Assembly: GCA_910584685.1 (NCBI GenBank)
Contig: CAJUAO010000015.1
Span: 1 to 64,000, forward strand
Direction: 5' to 3'
From: an uncultured Lachnospiraceae bacterium
GTDB lineage: Bacteria > Bacillota > Clostridia > Lachnospirales > Lachnospiraceae
DNA: 64,000 nt
The notes under the pieces are model-generated. The model did no database searches. It saw only the letters and a program-made list of their open reading frames with translations, and was not told the origin of the DNA. A program made the translations under genes and the position numbers. Shown piece by piece: positions 60,073-64,000 of the stretch. Numbering within the stretch: position 1 is the stretch's first letter; the number at the start of each line of letters is the position of its first letter.

Positions 60073-60969
60073 ATGGATCAGGCGCAAAACTTAAGAAATA
60101 TAATAAAGCAGATTAATCAAACCGAAGCCGGTCAGGCCAGAATAATAACTGTTACAAGCGGTAAGGGCGGAGTTGGAAAAACAAGCGTATCTATAAATCT
60201 TGCCATACAATTCAGGAAGCAGGGAAAATCAGTTATTATTTTTGACGCTGATTTTGGTCTTGCAAATATAGAGGTCATGTTTGGAGCTATCCCAAAATAT
60301 AATTTGTCTGATATGATATACAGGGGAAAGAGCATAAAGGATATAATTGTAAAGGGGCCCATGGATATTGGATTTATATCGGGAGGCTCAGGAATAAACG
60401 GTCTTGGAAATCTGGGCTATGACCAGATAAATTATCTTGTATATAAGCTTAGGGAGCTTGAGAGTCTGACAGATATTATTATAGTGGACACAGGGGCAGG
60501 CATATCAGACAGTGTGCTGGGCTTTGTGGCGTCAGGAAGCGAGGTGCTGCTTATAGCCACTCCCGAGCCTACGTCAATAACAGACGCCTATGCGCTTTTA
60601 AAGGCCCTTAATGCAAAGGCAGGCTTTGAAAGTGATAATACAATTATTCATGTAATAGCAAACAGGGTTTCAAGCCATGAGGAGGGCGTTAATCTTTACA
60701 ATAAGCTTAATGTGGTGGTAAGCAAATTTTTGAACATTAAGCTGAATTTTTTAGGAATAGTGCCAAAGGATGATAATTTAGGCAGGGCCGTTATGCAGCA
60801 GAAGCCGGTATCACTTATATATCCTAATTCCACAGCATCAAAGCATTTTGCAGCTTTAGCGTCAGAGCTTATGAATGATGAAGCTTATGTGGAGGAAAAA
60901 AAGAATAAGGGCTTGGCGTCGGCAATACTTAAAATGTTAAAAAATAAAGAAAAAAAGACAGATAGCTAG
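60073..60969 (+). CDS. flhG: MinD-like flagellar number regulator FlhG (YlxH)
   Basis: The 298-aa deviant Walker A ATPase has KGGVGKT (Lys31-Thr37) with VTSGKGGVGKTSVSINLA, FDADFGLANIEVMFG and VDTGAGIS. FlhG (FleN, YlxH) activates FlhF GTPase and limits flagellar number. An N-terminal FlhF-activating stretch (AQNLRNIIKQINQ) is visible. GAAAGGAAAAGG is before the ATG. Confidence 0.94.
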   Translation: MDQAQNLRNIIKQINQTEAGQARIITVTSGKGGVGKTSVSINLAIQFRKQGKSVIIFDADFGLANIEVMFGAIPKYNLSDMIYRGKSIKDIIVKGPMDIGFISGGSGINGLGNLGYDQINYLVYKLRELESLTDIIIVDTGAGISDSVLGFVASGSEVLLIATPEPTSITDAYALLKALNAKAGFESDNTIIHVIANRVSSHEEGVNLYNKLNVVVSKFLNIKLNFLGIVPKDDNLGRAVMQQKPVSLIYPNSTASKHFAALASELMNDEAYVEEKKNKGLASAILKMLKNKEKKTDS

Positions 60970-60981
60970 GGAGGTGAAGGT

Positions 60982-61710
60982 ATGGTGACTATATCAAAGG
61001 TTTTGGGAATAGGAAATAAAATAGAACTGACAAGGTCAGCGGCAGCGGAAAATATAGACGATGCTAAAAATAATCGTATGTACATAAGCCAGATAGTAGA
61101 TATTATAGATGAGGATAAAATGAAAATCGGAATGCCAATGGAGCAGGGAAAGGTTATTCCCCTGTCTGTAAACACCAGACTGGACGCCTGCTTTTACACT
61201 GAACACGGATTGTATCAGGGACGTATTATAGTTACCGACAGATATAAGGAAGGACAGATATTCATACTGGTTGTCGAGCTTATATCAAGTCTGCAAAAAT
61301 ATCAGAGAAGGCAGTATTTCAGGCTTGGCTGTGTAATAGACATTAAATACAGAAAGATTTTTGATGAAGAAATTGAGGAATATGCCCAAAATAATAATAT
61401 GATAATAGAGGCGGACGATTTTTTTGATGGAACTGCTCTTGATATAAGCGGCGGAGGAATAAGATTTGTATCACAGGAGCAGTTGGAAAAGGATAAGGAT
61501 ATTTTTATTGTCCTTGAAATAAAATATGAAGACCAGACAAAAACCTATGGTCTTTTGGGCAGGATAATTATGAGCTATCAGGCAAAGAGCAGGGATAATT
61601 TGTTTGAGCACAGGGTAGAGTTTGTAAATATGCAGGGAGGAGTAAGAGAATCCCTTATAAAATATATTTTTGAGGAAGAACGTCGTCAGAGGCAGAAGCA
61701 GATGTTGTAA
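60982..61710 (+). CDS. PilZ-domain flagellar brake protein (YcgR-like)
   Basis: The 242-aa protein has an N-terminal YcgR-N-like domain and a C-terminal PilZ domain with the cyclic-di-GMP motifs RRQYFR (Arg109-Arg114) and DISGGG (Asp154-Gly159). YcgR and its Bacillus relative YpfA/MotI bind cyclic-di-GMP and brake the motor, so it probably couples that messenger to motility here. It begins 12 bp after flhG and precedes cheB, placing a motor brake within the operon. Confidence 0.87.
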   Translation: MVTISKVLGIGNKIELTRSAAAENIDDAKNNRMYISQIVDIIDEDKMKIGMPMEQGKVIPLSVNTRLDACFYTEHGLYQGRIIVTDRYKEGQIFILVVELISSLQKYQRRQYFRLGCVIDIKYRKIFDEEIEEYAQNNNMIIEADDFFDGTALDISGGGIRFVSQEQLEKDKDIFIVLEIKYEDQTKTYGLLGRIIMSYQAKSRDNLFEHRVEFVNMQGGVRESLIKYIFEEERRQRQKQML

Positions 61711-61728
61711 GGAAGGGTGGTAATTTAT

Positions 61729-62904
61729 ATGGCAAAAAAAATTTTAATATGTGATGACTCTGCACTTATGAGAAGACTTATTTCTGATATAATCAATTCA
61801 GATAAACGCTTTGAGGTGAAGGACTTAGCCTGTAACGGACTTGAAGGGCTTGACTTAATTGTTAAAAATCATGCAGATTATGACTGTGTAATACTTGACA
61901 TTAACATGCCAAAGATGAATGGACTGGAGCTTTTGGAGCAGCTTCAGAAGAACAGGATAAAAATTACTGTTCTTATGGTAAGCACTCTTACAAAGGAAGG
62001 CGCCAATGAGACTATTATAGCATTGGAAAGAGGCGCTTTAGACTTTGTAACAAAGCCTGAAAATTACATAGAGGCGAAGGGCGGAACCTTTAAAGAGCGA
62101 TTATTGGAAAAGTTATGTATGGCTACGGGAATTGACATGGAGGAGCCGAAGACTGCTGCTGTTCAGAAGAAAACCGATTCCACGGTTGATTTTGGAAGTC
62201 TTAGGGTTAGTAAAAATACTAATGTGGCGTCTCCTATGACAGGAAAATTACCGGGCCAGACAACAAAAAATGTTTATAAACCGCATAAAAGCTTACAGGG
62301 AAGTAAAGCACAAAAAAGGAAGCTGGTGGCGCTTGCATGCTCAACGGGCGGACCAAGGGCATTACAGTCAGTTATTCCCAGACTTCCCGCGGAGATGGAT
62401 GCACCTATGGTACTGGTACAGCATATGCCAAAGGGTTTCACCAATTCCCTTGCGCAAAGACTCAATGATATGAGTAAGGTAAATGTAAAGGAAGCTGCTG
62501 ATGGTGATGTCCTGAAAAAAGGATGGGTGTATATTGCGCCGGGTGGCACACAGATGCGTATTAATAAACAGGGAAATGATTATGTTATAGTAATAACAAA
62601 CGAACCGGCAAGAGGAGGCTTAAAGCCGTGTGCCGACATTATGTATGAATCACTTATGGAATCATCCTTTGATGAGATTACATGCGTGGTTCTTACAGGT
62701 ATGGGAGCAGACGGAACTGTAGGTATAGGGCAGTTAGGAGAGAAAAATACCATATATGTTATTTCTCAGGATGCTGCATCTTCTGTAGTTTATGGCATGC
62801 CGAAGGCCGTTGCAGAGGCAAAGCTGTCTGACGAGGTACAGCCTTTGGAACAGATAGCTGAGGCTATTATTAAAAACGTGGGGGTGCTAAACAATGGACG
62901 TTAG
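61729..62904 (+). CDS. cheB: Chemotaxis methylesterase CheB
   Basis: The 391-aa protein has a receiver domain (D9/D10, Asp57 in VILDINMPKMNG) and a C-terminal methylesterase with catalytic Ser205 (ACSTGGPRAL), His in QHMPKGFTNSLAQRL and Asp in GMGADGTVG. It demethylates and deamidates receptors after CheA phosphorylation. ATG 61729 is preferred, with GGAAGGGTGG upstream; a GTG 12 bp upstream is less likely. Its last 11 bp overlap cheA. Confidence 0.96.
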   Translation: MAKKILICDDSALMRRLISDIINSDKRFEVKDLACNGLEGLDLIVKNHADYDCVILDINMPKMNGLELLEQLQKNRIKITVLMVSTLTKEGANETIIALERGALDFVTKPENYIEAKGGTFKERLLEKLCMATGIDMEEPKTAAVQKKTDSTVDFGSLRVSKNTNVASPMTGKLPGQTTKNVYKPHKSLQGSKAQKRKLVALACSTGGPRALQSVIPRLPAEMDAPMVLVQHMPKGFTNSLAQRLNDMSKVNVKEAADGDVLKKGWVYIAPGGTQMRINKQGNDYVIVITNEPARGGLKPCADIMYESLMESSFDEITCVVLTGMGADGTVGIGQLGEKNTIYVISQDAASSVVYGMPKAVAEAKLSDEVQPLEQIAEAIIKNVGVLNNGR

Positions 62905-64000
62905 CCAGTACTTAGAGATATTTATTGATGAAACAAGAGAGCATATACAAAATCTTAGCGACCATATAATGGTTCTTGAACAGGAGCCTGATAATGCTGA
63001 TACTATAAATGAAATATTCAGGGCTGCGCATTCCTTAAAAGGCATGGCAGGAACAATGGGATATAAGAGGATGCAGCATTTAACACATATGATGGAAAAT
63101 GTATTCTCAGAGGTTAGAAACGGAACAGTTAAGGTTACAAGCAGTATGGTTGATGTGCTTTTCCAGTGTCTTGATGCGGTGGAGGCATATCTTGAAGAAA
63201 TAGTAAACACAACGATGGAAGGCGAAAATGACAATGAGCCTATTATTAAGCTTTTAAACGGTTTTCTTGAAAAGGATAAGAAGGCGGAAGAAGAAAAGGA
63301 TAAGGAGGAGGAGAAAGCTCCTGTAGATGAGCCGCCACGGGAAATAAAGCTTAGTGAATTTGAAATTAATGCTATTTCAGAAGCCCTTACAAAGGGTATG
63401 AACGTATTTAAGATAAGAGTTCATGTGGATGAAAACTGTATTTTGAAGGCAGCAAGAGCGTTTCTTGTGTTTAAGGCCTTGGAGGAGCTTGGTGAAATCA
63501 TTAAATCGGACCCGTCTGTTCAGGATATTGAGGACGAAAAGTTCGAGTTTGATTTTACCGTTATAATCGTTACAAATTCGGATAAGGACGCTACAACGAA
63601 GGCGGTCAGCAACGTGCTGGAGATAAAGAGAGTAGATACTGAGCCGATAACAGAGGTATCAAAGCCGATAATGACATCAGAGCCAAAGGAGGAGGAGCCG
63701 CCTAAGGAGAAACAGGAGGAAAAGACTGAGGTAGCAAAGACAGAAACCGCTCCGGCAAAGACTCCTGAGAAAAAGGCAGCGCCGCTGGCTAAGTCAGGGG
63801 CAGGAAAGCCTGTTGTGAACAGGACAATCAGGGTAGATATAGAAAAGCTTGACGTTCTTATGAATCTTGTGTCAGAGCTTATAATTGCAAAGAATGGTCT
63901 TGTATCTACAAGCAATAATGATTCAAAGGAAAAGAACAGCGGCTTTAACGAGCAGATAGAGTATCTTGAGAGAGTTACCACAAATCTTCACGAATCGGTT
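62894..64000 (+). CDS. cheA: Chemotaxis histidine kinase CheA (partial, cut by window end)
   Basis: The first 369 codons are present and the frame runs open to the right edge. The P1 domain has the phospho-accepting His46 in FRAAHSLKGMAGTMGY. A long linker and P2-like region (about residues 95-310, with an acidic/Pro-rich stretch near 250-300) follow, then the start of the P3 dimerisation domain (RTIRVDIEKLDVLMNLVSEL). The catalytic P4 and CheW-like P5 domains must lie outside. The ATG overlaps the cheB stop by 11 bp, so the two are coupled. Confidence 0.95.
   Translation, partial: MDVSQYLEIFIDETREHIQNLSDHIMVLEQEPDNADTINEIFRAAHSLKGMAGTMGYKRMQHLTHMMENVFSEVRNGTVKVTSSMVDVLFQCLDAVEAYLEEIVNTTMEGENDNEPIIKLLNGFLEKDKKAEEEKDKEEEKAPVDEPPREIKLSEFEINAISEALTKGMNVFKIRVHVDENCILKAARAFLVFKALEELGEIIKSDPSVQDIEDEKFEFDFTVIIVTNSDKDATTKAVSNVLEIKRVDTEPITEVSKPIMTSEPKEEEPPKEKQEEKTEVAKTETAPAKTPEKKAAPLAKSGAGKPVVNRTIRVDIEKLDVLMNLVSELIIAKNGLVSTSNNDSKEKNSGFNEQIEYLERVTTNLHESV

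Overview
The window is one continuous stretch of a low-to-moderate GC (about 40% by eye) Bacillota chromosome. The order topA-codY-flgB at the head of a very long flagellar/chemotaxis operon, an intact sporulation sigma factor (sigK-like), a Csp-like subtilase, the IreB-RuvX-DUF1292 group and a DUF6472 protein point to a motile, probably spore-forming, anaerobic Clostridia member of the Lachnospiraceae type (Roseburia/Eubacterium/Lachnospira-like). Species cannot be fixed from the sequence alone. No rRNA, tRNA, IS element, integrase or CRISPR array was seen.

Region 1-8600 is the accessory-looking part. It starts with a 302-nt near-perfect long inverted repeat without a convincing gene. Next come a stand-alone condensation domain, a stand-alone acyl carrier protein and an AMP-forming acyl ligase (a possible small acyl-transfer pathway), then a convergent TetR regulator, a Csp-like S8 protease, and an Agr-type LytTR response regulator with a GHKL histidine kinase.

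Region 8643-15245 lies on the minus strand. It holds an anaerobic deoxynucleotide group (nrdD, nrdG, dut) behind a promoter with two NrdR-box-like sites one NrdR spacing apart, and lepA-hemW behind a full-consensus sigma-A promoter. Region 15246-17522 carries a wall-anchored surface protein with a long Thr/Pro repeat stalk.

Region 17583-35660 is mostly plus-strand housekeeping: prmA-rsmE-cysteine desulfurase-thiI; a Crh/HPr-like protein; mtaB-ireB-ruvX-DUF1292-RNase J-ylbF; a catalytic-domain-less MltG-like protein; trmR-trhP (wobble uridine modification); sigK; DUF6472 with a coiled-coil/J-domain protein; comM-dprA-topA.

Region 35712 to the right edge is codY followed by the fla/che operon: flgB-flgC-fliE-fliF-fliG-fliH-fliI-fliJ-(MgtE-N-like)-fliK-flgD-(TIGR02530)-flgE, then a terminator and a new promoter, motA-motB-fliL-fliM-fliY-cheY-fliO-fliP-fliQ-fliR-flhB-flhA-flhF-flhG-pilZ-cheB-cheA, with cheA cut by the window end. 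These genes make the basal body, export gate, hook, stator, switch and chemotaxis core. Control signals that can be read are a promoter in front of flgB next to a dyad and a weak CodY-like site, structured leaders before flgE and motA, and unusual start-codon arrangements at fliK and fliM.
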